DNA of 64,000 bases from Sulfuriflexus mobilis (GTDB taxonomy: Bacteria > Pseudomonadota > Gammaproteobacteria > AKS1), in contig NZ_AP018725.1 in assembly GCF_003967195.1 (NCBI RefSeq), forward strand, positions 1-64,000, read 5' to 3'. This document shows positions 12,144 to 21,800 of this stretch, one piece after another; positions within the stretch are counted from its first letter, which is position 1; each line of letters opens with the position of its first letter. The translations under genes were made by a program, and so were the position numbers. Under the pieces are notes generated by a model. The model had not been told where the DNA came from and made no database searches. It was given only the letters and a program-made list of their open reading frames with translations.

Positions 12144-12377
12144 ATGGCCCACTATACACTCGATGCGCACCGCTTGATGTGCCCGATGCCGGTGATACGT
12201 ACGCAGGATCGTGTTGCCGAACTGCAACCGGGCGATACGCTCGAAGTATTTTGCACCGATCCTGGCGCACTCAACGATATCCCGGCCTGGTGCCGTATTA
12301 ATGGTCATGAAGTGATCGAGACTAAAGAACAAAAAGGCGAAGTCATCATTACCGTGCGTGTCGGAGAACAAGACTAA
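12144..12377 (+). CDS. TusA/SirA-family sulfurtransferase
   Basis: This is a 77-residue sulfur-carrier protein that relays persulfide sulfur on a single cysteine. The family motif CPxP is present as LMCPMPVI, with the active cysteine at position 13, followed by the usual beta-alpha-beta-alpha-beta pattern (GDTLEVFCTDPGA and EVIITVRV). It lies between the PP-loop gene and the CDF transporter, ending one base before the CDF ATG, so the three form a tight operon. In sulfur oxidisers TusA proteins act in cytoplasmic sulfur trafficking as well as tRNA thiolation; here the PP-loop neighbour is the likeliest partner. Confidence 0.9.
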   Translation: MAHYTLDAHRLMCPMPVIRTQDRVAELQPGDTLEVFCTDPGALNDIPAWCRINGHEVIETKEQKGEVIITVRVGEQD

Positions 12378-13541
12378 ATGGCTCATTCACATGTTGAAGA
12401 CATGAACCCGCAGGATGTGCGTTACAGGGAAGTTCGCAAGGTCACGCTGATCGGTAGCGTTGTCGACTTGCTGCTGGGCGTGGCCAAGATCGTCGTTGGC
12501 TCTATTGCACATTCGCAGGCCCTGATCGCCGATGGCATCCATTCGCTGTCAGATCTCGCCACCGACTTTATGGTCTTGTTTGCGGCCAAGCATGCCAGCC
12601 GCGATGCCGATGACGAACACCCCTATGGGCATGGCCGTATAGAAACCGTAATGACCGTGGTGCTGGGTGTGGCACTCATACTCGTATCAATCGGCATCGG
12701 TTGGGATGCCGTGCGGCGCCTGTTTGCACCCGATACCTTATTACAGCCGGGCTGGTTGGCATTACTGGTTGCAGCTATCTCGGTCGTTGCCAAAGAGGCG
12801 ATTTATCATTACACCATGCATGTCGCGCGCAAGCTGCGCTCGCGTCTGTTGCGCGCCAATGCCTGGCACAGTCGCTCCGATGCAATCTCTTCGATTATTG
12901 TGTTTGTGGGTGTGCTGGGTGCGATGTCCGGCCTGGATTATCTTGATGCGATTGCCGCCATCGGTGTGGCCTTCATGATTACCAAGATCGGCTGGGATCT
13001 GGCCTGGCACAGTATCCGTGAATTAATCGATACGGCACTGGATGAAGAGCGTGTCGAGAAGATCCGTGAGTCCATCAAGGGCGTGGGGGGTGTCGAGGCC
13101 CTGCACATGCTGCGCACCCGGCGCATGGGACCCGATGCGCTGGTTGATGTCCACATCCAGGTAATGCCGAAACTCAGTGTCTCAGAAGGGCACCAGATCA
13201 GCGAAATGGTTCGTCAGCAGGTGATCGAGGATATCGAGGAGGTCACGGATGTCATGGTGCATATCGACCCGGAAGACGATGAACTTGCTACGCCCTGTTG
13301 CCATTTACCCGATAGAGGGCAGATAATGGCCCGCCTGCAACAGTACTGGGCCGGCATCCCTGAGGCGCAACAGCTGACGGTTGCTGACCTGCATTACCTG
13401 AATGGCAAGATCCACCTGGAGGTAGAGCTACCCCTGGCGGTGTTAAGTGAGATCGCTGCGGCTGGGCCATTGGTTCAGCGCCTGCAAGACGCAGCGGGCA
13501 ACGATAAAGATATTGCAGAGGTGAGGGTCGCCTTTGTATAA
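12378..13541 (+). CDS. Cation diffusion facilitator (FieF/ZitB-like) metal transporter
   Basis: This inner-membrane proton-coupled exporter for divalent metal (Zn, Fe, Mn or Co) has 387 residues. The metal-site signatures appear as GIHSLSDLATD in TM2 and WHSRSDAISS in TM5, with about six hydrophobic segments between residues 20 and 210. A cytoplasmic metal-binding domain follows (VDVHIQVMPKLSVSEGHQIS), then a C-terminal extension that makes it longer than FieF (about 300). It starts directly after the TusA stop, so it is co-transcribed with the sulfur-transfer genes. The metal is not predictable here. Its stop is 3 nt from the first NtrC box of glnA. Confidence 0.88.
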   Translation: MAHSHVEDMNPQDVRYREVRKVTLIGSVVDLLLGVAKIVVGSIAHSQALIADGIHSLSDLATDFMVLFAAKHASRDADDEHPYGHGRIETVMTVVLGVALILVSIGIGWDAVRRLFAPDTLLQPGWLALLVAAISVVAKEAIYHYTMHVARKLRSRLLRANAWHSRSDAISSIIVFVGVLGAMSGLDYLDAIAAIGVAFMITKIGWDLAWHSIRELIDTALDEERVEKIRESIKGVGGVEALHMLRTRRMGPDALVDVHIQVMPKLSVSEGHQISEMVRQQVIEDIEEVTDVMVHIDPEDDELATPCCHLPDRGQIMARLQQYWAGIPEAQQLTVADLHYLNGKIHLEVELPLAVLSEIAAAGPLVQRLQDAAGNDKDIAEVRVAFV

Positions 13542-13544
13542 AGC

Positions 13545-13589
13545 GCACTAGTATGGTGCGCTTTGTGGGGTATCGCACCAGTACGGTGC
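13545..13589. promoter_or_regulatory. Tandem NtrC enhancer sites upstream of glnA
   Basis: Two dyads match the NtrC-P consensus GCAC-N7-GTGC seen at E. coli glnAp2: GCAC TAGTATG GTGC (13545-13559) and GCAC CAGTACG GTGC (13575-13589). Their centres are 30 bp apart, about three helical turns, so dimers would bind the same face. They sit roughly 126 and 96 bp upstream of the start predicted from the sigma-54 promoter, close to E. coli spacing. The first also forms a 9-bp hairpin but lacks a T-tract, so an operator reading is better than a terminator. Confidence 0.85.
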
Positions 13590-13652
13590 ATATGTACGGG
13601 TTTTTATTAGTATTTTTATAGTAAATTTTAATGAATTCAGTGGGTTATCTTG

Positions 13653-13668
13653 TGGCATGGTTCATGCA
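13653..13668 (+). promoter_or_regulatory. Sigma-54 (-24/-12) promoter of glnA
   Basis: TGGCATGGTTCATGCA matches the consensus TGGCACG-N4-TTGCA with the invariant GG and GC exactly 10 nt apart. One deviation at the -12 element (ATGCA for TTGCA) and T for C at -24 are tolerated. Transcription would start near 13678, giving a leader of about 95 nt. A/T-rich DNA separates it from the NtrC boxes, suited to bending. Confidence 0.82.
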
Positions 13669-13773
13669 CTAAGGTGATACCAAGTTTAATAGCGTCGCCC
13701 GGCAAAGCTAAGGCCTAACCCTAAGGCGACAAACACTCGTTCAGGACAATCGGTTGATTTCGGAGGAGACAAA

Positions 13774-15183
13774 ATGTCCGTAGCAAAAGTTAACAAGATG
13801 ATGAAAGACAACGATGTCGCATTCGTTGACATGCGTTTCACAGATACACGCGGTAAGGAGCAGCACGTTAGTTTACCGGCTTCACAAATTGATGCGGGCT
13901 TTTTCAAAGAAGGCAAGATGTTTGATGGTTCATCGATTTCCGGCTGGAAGGGCATTAACGAGTCAGACATGATCCTGATGCCGGACGTGACCACCGCATT
14001 TATGGACCCGTTCATGGATGAGCCAACCATGATCATCCGTTGTGACATCCTCGAACCCGCCACCATGCAGGGTTATGAGCGTGATCCACGCTCCATCGCC
14101 AAGCGTGCCGAGGCCTATCTGGCATCAACCAAGATCGGCGATAACGCCTTCTTTGGTCCTGAAAACGAATTCTTTGTGTTTGATGACGTTCGCTGGGGCG
14201 CCGACATGAGCGGTTCCTTCTGCAAGATCGATTCTGAAGAAGCCGAGTGGAACTCCGAGCGTGTCTACGAAGACGGTAACATCGGTCATCGTCCTGGCAT
14301 GAAGGGGGGTTACTTCCCGGTTCCGCCCGTCGATTCCCTGCAGGACATGCGTTCTGCCATGTGTCTGGCCCTGGAAGATGTCGGCCAAACCGTAGAAGTG
14401 CATCACCACGAAGTGGCAACAGCCGGCCAGTGTGAAATTGGTGTTGGCTTTAATTCGCTGGTGGCCAAGGCCGACGAAGTCCAGGTTCTCAAGTATGTCA
14501 TCCAGAACGTCGCCCATGCCTATGGCAAGACAGCGACCTTCATGCCGAAGCCACTCGTTGGTGATAACGGCAGTGGTATGCATGTGCATATGTCGATTGC
14601 CAAGGCTGGTAAGAACCTGTTCACGGGTAACAAGTACGGTGGCCTGTCTGACATCGCCCTTTACTACATTGGCGGTATCATCAAGCATGCCAAGGCCCTG
14701 AACGCCTTTACCAATGCCTCAACCAACTCTTACAAGCGTCTGGTTCCGGGCTTTGAAGCCCCGGTTATGCTGGCTTATTCTGCCCGCAACCGTTCTGCTT
14801 CGATTCGTATCCCATTCGTGTCTAACCCGAAGGGCCGCCGTATTGAAGTGCGTTTCCCGGATTCAACGGCCAACCCCTACCTGGCCTTCTCTGCCATGCT
14901 CATGGCCGGCCTTGATGGTATTCAGAATAAGATCCACCCGGGCGATGCCATGGACAAGGACCTGTATGACCTGCCGCCGGAAGAAGAGGCCCAGATCCCA
15001 CAGGTTTGTCACTCATTTGATCAGGCACTGGATGCCCTGGATCAGGATCGTGACTTCCTCAAGGCAGGCGGTGTATTCACCGATGACGTGATCGATAGCT
15101 ACATCAAGCTGAAGATGGAAGAAGTCACCCGTATGCGTATGACCACGCACCCGGTTGAGTTCGATATGTATTACAGCCTGTAA
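13774..15183 (+). CDS. glnA: Glutamine synthetase type I (GSI-beta)
   Basis: Glutamine synthetase makes glutamine from glutamate, ammonia and ATP and is the entry point of nitrogen assimilation. The 469-residue protein shows the GSI features [13 protein letters not shown], the catalytic [10 protein letters not shown] region, and the adenylylation segment [10 protein letters not shown] with the target tyrosine at Y398 (E. coli Y397), so activity should be controlled by GlnE. Transcription appears NtrC and sigma-54 dependent. A strong ribosome-binding site (GGAGGAGAC) precedes the ATG, and a clear terminator follows the gene. Confidence 0.98.
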   Translation: MSVAKVNKMMKDNDVAFVDMRFTDTRGKEQHVSLPASQIDAGFFKEGKMFDGSSISGWKGINESDMILMPDVTTAFMDPFMDEPTMIIRCDILEPATMQGYERDPRSIAKRAEAYLASTKIGDNAFFGPENEFFVFDDVRWGADMSGSFCKIDSEEAEWNSERVYEDGNIGHRPGMKGGYFPVPPVDSLQDMRSAMCLALEDVGQTVEVHHHEVATAGQCEIGVGFNSLVAKADEVQVLKYVIQNVAHAYGKTATFMPKPLVGDNGSGMHVHMSIAKAGKNLFTGNKYGGLSDIALYYIGGIIKHAKALNAFTNASTNSYKRLVPGFEAPVMLAYSARNRSASIRIPFVSNPKGRRIEVRFPDSTANPYLAFSAMLMAGLDGIQNKIHPGDAMDKDLYDLPPEEEAQIPQVCHSFDQALDALDQDRDFLKAGGVFTDDVIDSYIKLKMEEVTRMRMTTHPVEFDMYYSL

Positions 15184-15206
15184 AGTCGGTTATCAGCCAT
15201 ACTGAA

Positions 15207-15236
15207 AACGCCTCCCACTCGGGAGGCGTTTTTTTT
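15207..15236 (+). terminator. Rho-independent terminator of glnA
   Basis: A 10-bp perfect stem AACGCCTCCC / GGGAGGCGTT closes a 4-nt ACTC loop and runs into eight T residues, 24 nt after the glnA stop. Confidence 0.93.
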
Positions 15237-15320
15237 ATGTGAAAACGTGACCGCGTAGCCAGATAAAATATTGAGTACTGTCACAGACTTGGCTATGCTC
15301 AGGGCAGGAGAGAGACCCTT

Positions 15321-15914
15321 ATGCGCAAAATCATCGTATTCTGTTTGCTGGCCGTGTTTGCACAACCGGTACTGGCGAAGCTGTATAAGTGCAAGGATGC
15401 CGAGGGTAATACCGTCTATACCGATGAACCCTGTGCTGATGGCAAGGAACTCAAACTGCCGCCGCTGCATACCTATACGCCGGTGATCATCCCGCCTGCA
15501 TTCCCGACGACTAATGAGGCTGATAAAAAGGCTGTGACCTACGAGTCGTTAAAGATCCTCGAGCCGGCTAATGACAAACCCGTCTACAATAATACAGGGA
15601 CAGTGACCGTCAGTTATCAGCTCAAACCCTCACTTGATACCAGTCAGGGCCACCAGTTTTCGATTGCCCTGGATGGCAAGCAGTTAAAAACCAAGGGTGT
15701 CACCAACCAGATCCAGCTCCAGAACCTGGATCGTGGCAGCCACAGTGTGCAGATATTTGTCGTCGATAAGGATAACGGCATCCTCCTCTCATCGCCGACC
15801 GTGACCTTCCATTTGCGCCAGGAAAGCCTTCTCAACACACCTCTGCCGGGCAGCCCGCAAAAGGCCCCCCAGGCACCAAGTGTCCCCGCCGCGCCGCGCG
15901 CCACGGGTCTATAA
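15321..15914 (+). CDS. Periplasmic DUF4124-domain protein
   Basis: This is an exported protein of unknown function. A signal peptide (MRKIIVFCLLAVFAQPVLA, cleavage after residue 19) precedes a DUF4124 module with the typical pattern LYKCKDAEGNTVYTDEPC, where two cysteines may form a disulfide. The remainder (about 75-175) reads as a beta-rich Ig or fibronectin-like domain (VTVSYQLKPS to VTFHLRQES), ending in a Pro/Ala-rich tail. DUF4124 genes are often found between glnA and ntrB in Gammaproteobacteria, but a link to nitrogen control has not been established to my knowledge. Confidence 0.85.
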   Translation: MRKIIVFCLLAVFAQPVLAKLYKCKDAEGNTVYTDEPCADGKELKLPPLHTYTPVIIPPAFPTTNEADKKAVTYESLKILEPANDKPVYNNTGTVTVSYQLKPSLDTSQGHQFSIALDGKQLKTKGVTNQIQLQNLDRGSHSVQIFVVDKDNGILLSSPTVTFHLRQESLLNTPLPGSPQKAPQAPSVPAAPRATGL

Positions 15915-15937
15915 ATCCTCACACACAGCCCCTATAT

Positions 15938-15952
15938 GCACTATAATGGTGC
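15938..15952. promoter_or_regulatory. NtrC box overlapping a -10 hexamer upstream of ntrB
   Basis: GCAC TATAATG GTGC is the same GCAC-N7-GTGC dyad as at glnA, extended to TGCA on both sides. It contains a perfect TATAAT (15942-15947). A bound NtrC dimer would block RNA polymerase, as in the autorepression of E. coli glnL. No good -35 hexamer is visible. Confidence 0.75.
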
Positions 15953-16135
15953 AATACCTGCCCGTTATCGGCGCGATTAGTCCAAAGAATTTTCAGAGAT
16001 ACCTGGATAGTGGCGTAAGTCACGATCATGTGTTCGTATATTATTGTTTTAATTAGAGTTTCATAATCGAAAAAAGTGCCGAATTTTTTACCAGGAAGGC
16101 ATGAAAATGGTTCGAGAATTGCACAAGGGGTAGGC

Positions 16136-17224
16136 ATGATGGTGAAGCAGACACGCCCGCTTAAATTGGGGGGCCTGGTTTTAGAATACATGAATACCGC
16201 CGTATTGGTGTTCGATGCGGAACTGCGCCTGAACTACCTGAATCCCGCCGCCGAGATGTTGTTTGCCGTCAGCGCCAGGCAGATGGTGGGCACGAGTGTT
16301 CAGGAGTTGTTGCCGGCCGAACCGACCTTTCGCGAGAACCTGCACCAGGCCCTCACCACGGGCCAGGGCATGACCGAGCGTGAGCTGACCCTGATGCTGA
16401 ATAGTGAGAAAAAGATCACGGTGGACTGCTCGGTAACCTCGATAAGGGGCGAAGCAGAGGATGACCTGGTGTTGGTCGAGATCATGCAGGTTGATCATCA
16501 TTTGCGTATTTCGCGTGAGGAACGTCTGCAGGCGCAGAATCTGGCAACCCGGGCCCTGGTGCGCGGCTTTGCGCATGAGGTGAAAAACCCCTTGGGTGGC
16601 CTGCGCGGTGCCGCGCAGCTTCTCGAGGGCGAATTGGCCGAGGAGTCACTAAAGGAATACACGCAGATTATCATCGGCGAGGCCGACCGGCTGCAGAAAT
16701 TGGTCGATGAAATGCTGGGCCCAAATCGCCTGCCGAAAAAGTCATTGGTCAATATTCATGAAATCCTGGAGCGGGTGAGGAGTCTTGTCCTCGCAGAGAT
16801 GCCGGAAGGTGTGCAAATTAAACGCAATTACGACCCCAGTATTCCTGAATTTACCGCAGACCGGGATCAGCTCTTCCAGGCCATTTTGAATATTGTCAGA
16901 AATGCCATTCAGGCCGTTGAGGGTAAAGGCATTATAGAGCTGAGCACACGAATAGAAAGACAGTTCACGATTGGTAATGTCAGGCATCGCCACGTGTTAA
17001 GACTGGATATCAGTGATGATGGTCCGGGTATACCAGAAGACATGATACAAAAGATTTTTTATCCCATGGTAACAAGCCGCGCAGAAGGTACCGGCGTCGG
17101 TTTGTCTATCTCACAATCACTCATAAGTCGCCATGACGGCCTTATTGAATGTAGTAGTAGTAATGAAGGCGCAAATTTCAGGATATTGCTGCCGTTAGAA
17201 ACGGAGATGAAAGACGATGGCTAA
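16136..17224 (+). CDS. glnL: Nitrogen regulation sensor histidine kinase NtrB (GlnL)
   Basis: NtrB is a cytoplasmic kinase and phosphatase that sets NtrC phosphorylation in response to PII (GlnB). It has an N-terminal PAS domain (VFDAELRLNYLNPAAEMLF), the phosphoacceptor region RGFAHEVKNPLGGLRGAAQL with His at about 147, and a HATPase domain ending in DISDDGPGIP and GTGVGLSISQSL. Translation could start at 16076, but AGGGG at 16126-16130 is well spaced for the ATG pair at 16136/16139, and the protein then begins like other NtrBs. Its stop overlaps ntrC by 8 nt. Confidence 0.94.
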   Translation: MMVKQTRPLKLGGLVLEYMNTAVLVFDAELRLNYLNPAAEMLFAVSARQMVGTSVQELLPAEPTFRENLHQALTTGQGMTERELTLMLNSEKKITVDCSVTSIRGEAEDDLVLVEIMQVDHHLRISREERLQAQNLATRALVRGFAHEVKNPLGGLRGAAQLLEGELAEESLKEYTQIIIGEADRLQKLVDEMLGPNRLPKKSLVNIHEILERVRSLVLAEMPEGVQIKRNYDPSIPEFTADRDQLFQAILNIVRNAIQAVEGKGIIELSTRIERQFTIGNVRHRHVLRLDISDDGPGIPEDMIQKIFYPMVTSRAEGTGVGLSISQSLISRHDGLIECSSSNEGANFRILLPLETEMKDDG

Positions 17225-18617
17225 GGAAAAGGTATGGGTCATTGATGATGACCGATCAATTCGCTGGGTGCTGGAAAAGGCACTTGAAAAGGCAGACATG
17301 GACGTGGTGTGTTTTGAAAATGCAAACCGGATCATGGCCAAGCTGGCAGAGGGGAAGCCCGATGTTATTCTTACCGATATTCGCATGCCGGGCATCAATG
17401 GCCTGGAATTACTCAATGACATCAATACTGCCTACCCGGACCTGCCGGTGATTATCATGACCGCGCATTCCGACCTGGATAGTGCGGTCTCGGCCTATCA
17501 GGGCGGTGCATTTGAATATCTGCCAAAACCCTTCGATATCGATGATGCCGTTGACATGGTCAGGCGTGCGGTGGATCTAAAGAGAACGCAGGAGCCCGTA
17601 AGCCTGGATAGCCAGGTAACCAAGACCGAGATCATCGGTGAGGCACCGGCTATGCAGGAGGTGTTCCGCGCCATTGGCCGGCTGGCCCGCTCAAACATCA
17701 CCGTGCTGATCAACGGTGAGTCGGGTACGGGTAAAGAACTTGTGGCCCATGCCCTGCACCGCCACAGTCCACGTGCAGACAAACCCTTTATTGCGATCAA
17801 TACCGCGGCGATACCCAAGGACTTGCTGGAATCTGAATTATTCGGCCATGAAAAGGGCGCCTTCACCGGCGCACAGGCTATGCACCGCGGCCGTTTTGAA
17901 CAGGCCGACGGTGGCACGCTATTTCTGGATGAGATTGGTGATATGCCGGCCGAGTTACAGACACGCCTGCTGCGTGTGTTGGCAGAGGGCGAGTTTTACC
18001 GGGTAGGTGGGCGAACGGCCGTTAAGGTCGATGTACGCATTATTGCAGCCACGCACCAGGACCTGGAGAAACTGGTGAAGGAAGGTCGCTTCCGTGAGGA
18101 CCTGTTTCATCGTCTGAATGTCATACGCATTCATGTCCCGGCCCTGCGTGAACGCAAGGAAGACATCCCCGCGCTATTAAGGCATTTTATGGCACAGGCA
18201 GCGAAGGAGTTGAATACCGAGGTCAAGACGCTCACGGCCGAGGCAGAGAAATTTTTAAGCCAGGTTGAATGGCAAGGTAACGTCCGGCAGCTTGAAAACT
18301 TGTGCCGATGGTTGACGGTGATGGCCGCGGGTCAGGAAGTTATGGTCGAAGACCTGCCGCCGGAAATAAACAAGGCCGAGGAGCCTCGCGGCAATGAGGG
18401 CAGCTGGCAGAAATCACTCGAGCGCTGGGCAGACCAGCGCCTGAACGGTGGCGAAAATGGAATTCTGGATACTGCCGTGCCGGATTTCGAACGCATCATG
18501 ATCCGTACCGCGCTGCGCCATACCGGTGGTCGCCGCCAGGATGCCGCCAAGTTGCTCGGCTGGGGACGCAACACCCTGACACGCAAGATCAAAGAGCTGG
18601 GGATGGAGCTTAATTGA
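17217..18617 (+). CDS. glnG: Nitrogen regulator NtrC (sigma-54 activator)
   Basis: NtrC activates sigma-54 promoters under nitrogen limitation. The 466-residue protein has a receiver domain with phosphoacceptor D54 in LTDIRMPG and switch lysine in YLPKPFD, an AAA+ domain with Walker A GESGTGKE, the sigma-54 loop GAFTGA and GTLFLDEIGDMP, and a C-terminal Fis-type helix-turn-helix (GRRQDAAKLLGWGRNTLTRK). The ATG lies inside the end of ntrB (8-nt overlap), so the pair is coupled. Three NtrC-type boxes in this neighbourhood are its likely targets. Confidence 0.97.
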   Translation: MAKEKVWVIDDDRSIRWVLEKALEKADMDVVCFENANRIMAKLAEGKPDVILTDIRMPGINGLELLNDINTAYPDLPVIIMTAHSDLDSAVSAYQGGAFEYLPKPFDIDDAVDMVRRAVDLKRTQEPVSLDSQVTKTEIIGEAPAMQEVFRAIGRLARSNITVLINGESGTGKELVAHALHRHSPRADKPFIAINTAAIPKDLLESELFGHEKGAFTGAQAMHRGRFEQADGGTLFLDEIGDMPAELQTRLLRVLAEGEFYRVGGRTAVKVDVRIIAATHQDLEKLVKEGRFREDLFHRLNVIRIHVPALRERKEDIPALLRHFMAQAAKELNTEVKTLTAEAEKFLSQVEWQGNVRQLENLCRWLTVMAAGQEVMVEDLPPEINKAEEPRGNEGSWQKSLERWADQRLNGGENGILDTAVPDFERIMIRTALRHTGGRRQDAAKLLGWGRNTLTRKIKELGMELN

Positions 18618-18802
18618 TTGATGATTTCCTGGCTCATAGAATCCCTTCGGGTTACACCATAGAACCTTACAGGTTCATCATGGATACCTCACCCATTTCC
18701 AATGGGTCGAGGCAATTATGAGTACCCTAACCTTCGTCCAGAAGATTCAGGGCAATTGGTGGTTGATGATTTTATAGGGTGAATTACTATCATCAATCTT
18801 TT

Positions 18803-21800
18803 TTAATAGAGTTCACGACGGTAAATGGTTGCATCATTGCCACGGAAGATGCCAAAGGTAGCGGTGGCGGAAGGATCATCATCGTAAGGACCATCTTCCA
18901 GACCATCGGTATTATCCCAGTCAAACTGTAACCAGGGCTCAACCGTCAGGCTTATCGTGGCACTGCCGTCATTGCCGGCGCCCGGGCCGAGGGTAACATC
19001 GCCCGGCAGGTGCAGGACAAGTGGTTTAGCGGGGTCACTGAGACCACTTATCAGGTCTGCAGGCGGCATGGTGACGGTGGCGGCGACCTCACCGGCATCG
19101 AGGCTACCAAGATAATTCGAGAATACGAGATTGTTGGCATTGGAGACGGGGTTGTTGGCGACATCATAGCTGACGCAGACATCATTCGCGTTGGTTATGA
19201 AACCACCCCCGCCAGCATCGCTTAAGAAATATTCCGTCGACAAGGGAATCGACAGTGGCAGCAGTTCCGAACCATACGCATTTGCGATGCGGAAGCGCCC
19301 GAAGCGCACGTCCGTCGGCATACCTATGGTGATACTGTCGCAATCACCCACCATAGTGCAATCACTCATTACGCCAGGCTTTTGATCACGACCGGCAATA
19401 TTACGGCTGTCCAGTTCATCGTTCATCTGCAGGCTCAACTGCAAAGTTTGAAAGGCACCATCCGGGCCGGCGGCTGCGCGATCAAAGCTCGCCGCCGGGT
19501 CATTGACGCTGTATTCACCGGCAACCCAGTTGCCCGCTACACTGGACACGCGTGCCGTCATGTCGACACCGTCATTGTTATCCTCGGCATGCAGGCTCAG
19601 CGTGTCATTGTCCATCGAATCAGTCGTCTTATAGCCAGCAGCAGTATCGTAGTTATCCGTTTTGTTGTTGTTTAGGCTGCGTGCCTGAAGCGAATAACTG
19701 ATGCTCAGCTCGGGTTGGCTCATATAGGTAAAGGCACCACAGGCCGCCGCGACGTTGCTCGCCGTTAACGTAAAGTGGTCCGGGAAGAAACGGCCAACAA
19801 CGCCAGCACCCATATTGGGAACAATGATGTCATCATACCGGCTGGTACCATTAATATTAACACCGGGCGAATTCAGGTAGTCGCTTGCATCGGCCTGCAT
19901 GAAAATACTGCCGACCTCGCTATAGGCCATGTTCATGATAGTGACCTGGCCATCGGCAAAGGTCCCCTTTGCAAGCATGGTCGGAGTCAGGCTACCGAGT
20001 ATGCCGCCAGCAGGGGTATCGAGTATCGGACTCAGCGCGGTATCCCAGTCATAATGGGGGGTCAGGCCATTATTGGTGAGATTGGTTATCGGTGTGTCAG
20101 GGACACCGTTATTATTCAAATCGTCGGCGGTCTGCCACAGATAGGCGCCCAGCGTGGCATTGAAACTGGCATCGGCGGCGACAAAGCCGTCACCGGCGGT
20201 GGCAGTGCCTCGCGGGTTGGGTATGCCGCCGGCATCCTGAATATTCGTAAAGGCAAAACCAAACGGCCGGGTGGTGATGCTGTCCGAACTGCCACGGCGG
20301 TTACCGTCACGAATATTCAGGATATATTTACCCACATCGGTCGTGTCGAGGTTAAAGCTGGCGACGCCGTTGATGAAGTCGAGTTGGTTGGCGCCGGTTA
20401 GATTGTTACCTCCGGGGTCGGCATTGGGTAATGATACGCCATTGATGCTGGGGGCAATGCCGTTGGGGTCATTGATGTCACGCGTGATCCAGGCACGGAC
20501 CTGGCGGTCATCATTAAAATTGGTATCAATCATGCAATTGTTATCCAGCCTGGCCACGCTCATGGCTTCTGGTCGTCCAGCGATATTGATCGGGTCTGCA
20601 ACTATGAGCGGATCAACACTAAGAATTCTGTTGGTTACGAGTAATGAGCGGTTGCCGCGACGAAAATCAATGGTTGCAGAGGTTGAAATGATCCCGGCAA
20701 AAGCATCCTGTACCGTGATAGCGACATCAGCATCATCAGACATGCCGAGGTCGAGTACAACAATGCCGTTATCAATAGCGACAAACTGGTAAGTGCCGGC
20801 ACCATCATCGGCAGCGCCATTACTCAGGGGGCCGTTACCCGCGACCAGGCTCCAGTCACCGAGGCCGTTAGAAGTCGAGAGGTTAATCAGCCCGGTGTAA
20901 TCGGTTATCGTATTGCCGAGGAAATCCCTGGCGATAATCGTGATCTCGGAATTATTCGTATTACAGACACTGCCAAAAACGGGGACGATGATATCAAAGT
21001 GATCAAGTATCCCTAGCGCACAGCCATGGGTTGCATTCCTGTCAGCCTGTATTTGTGCGGTTGTCTGCACGAAATTATAAATACGTGCTTCGTCAATGGA
21101 GCCATTAGCCGAACGATTGCTTGAACCCGAGGCAAAATAGGAGCTTCGATTATCACCAAGGTAAATTGTATTGAGTCCGCCTAATTCCCCATTGGTATTG
21201 AAGGTAGTATCTTCAGCGGCCAGGTTGCCATCGATATAGATCTGCAGCGTGTCGTTCGGCAGGTCCCAGGTAATGGCGATATGTACCCAGTCATCGGCGA
21301 GAATAATGTTGTCGCCGGTTTCAAGCTGAAAATCACCGTCATTGCTGTCTTCGAGGGCAAAACGTAAGCGGCTGCCGTTGCGGACTTGCAGGAAGAAGTA
21401 CTTTTGGCCATTGGCGGTCGTCGAGGCATCGAGCAGTTGCCGGTTCTCGCCGCCGTCCCAGTCGACGTTGCTCTTATACCAGAAACTAATCGAACCGGTA
21501 TTACCGACATCGGTAGTTACATTGACACGCGTATCGACAGCTTCAGTGGTACCGGTGGCATTATTCTCCGGAATTTCTCCATAGCGACAGGTGCCAGGAC
21601 TGCCCGGCCGCGCCGGGCTGACAGAACGGGTACTAATGCCATCCACCGCTGTGCCGTGCCGTCCATTCCCTGACAAATCCACCACCTCACCAGCAGAGCC
21701 GCCCCAGGAGATCTCATCCATGCGGAAATAGGCAAGCAGTTGTGGCGGCGGTGGCGGTGCGGGTAGCAGGGAGATGGACTGGGTCGCCCCTACGTCGGCG

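Noticed and set aside
13541-13560. Hairpin AAAGCGCAC/GTGCGCTTT as terminator of the CDF gene
   Set aside because: No T-tract follows, and the core GCAC-N7-GTGC with a second copy 30 bp on is better explained as paired NtrC sites.
16108-16123. Sigma-54-like motif TGGTTCGAGAATTGCA before ntrB
   Set aside because: Spacing is right, but the start would fall about 2 nt before the ntrB ATG and it would include no ribosome-binding site; the AGGGG there serves translation instead.
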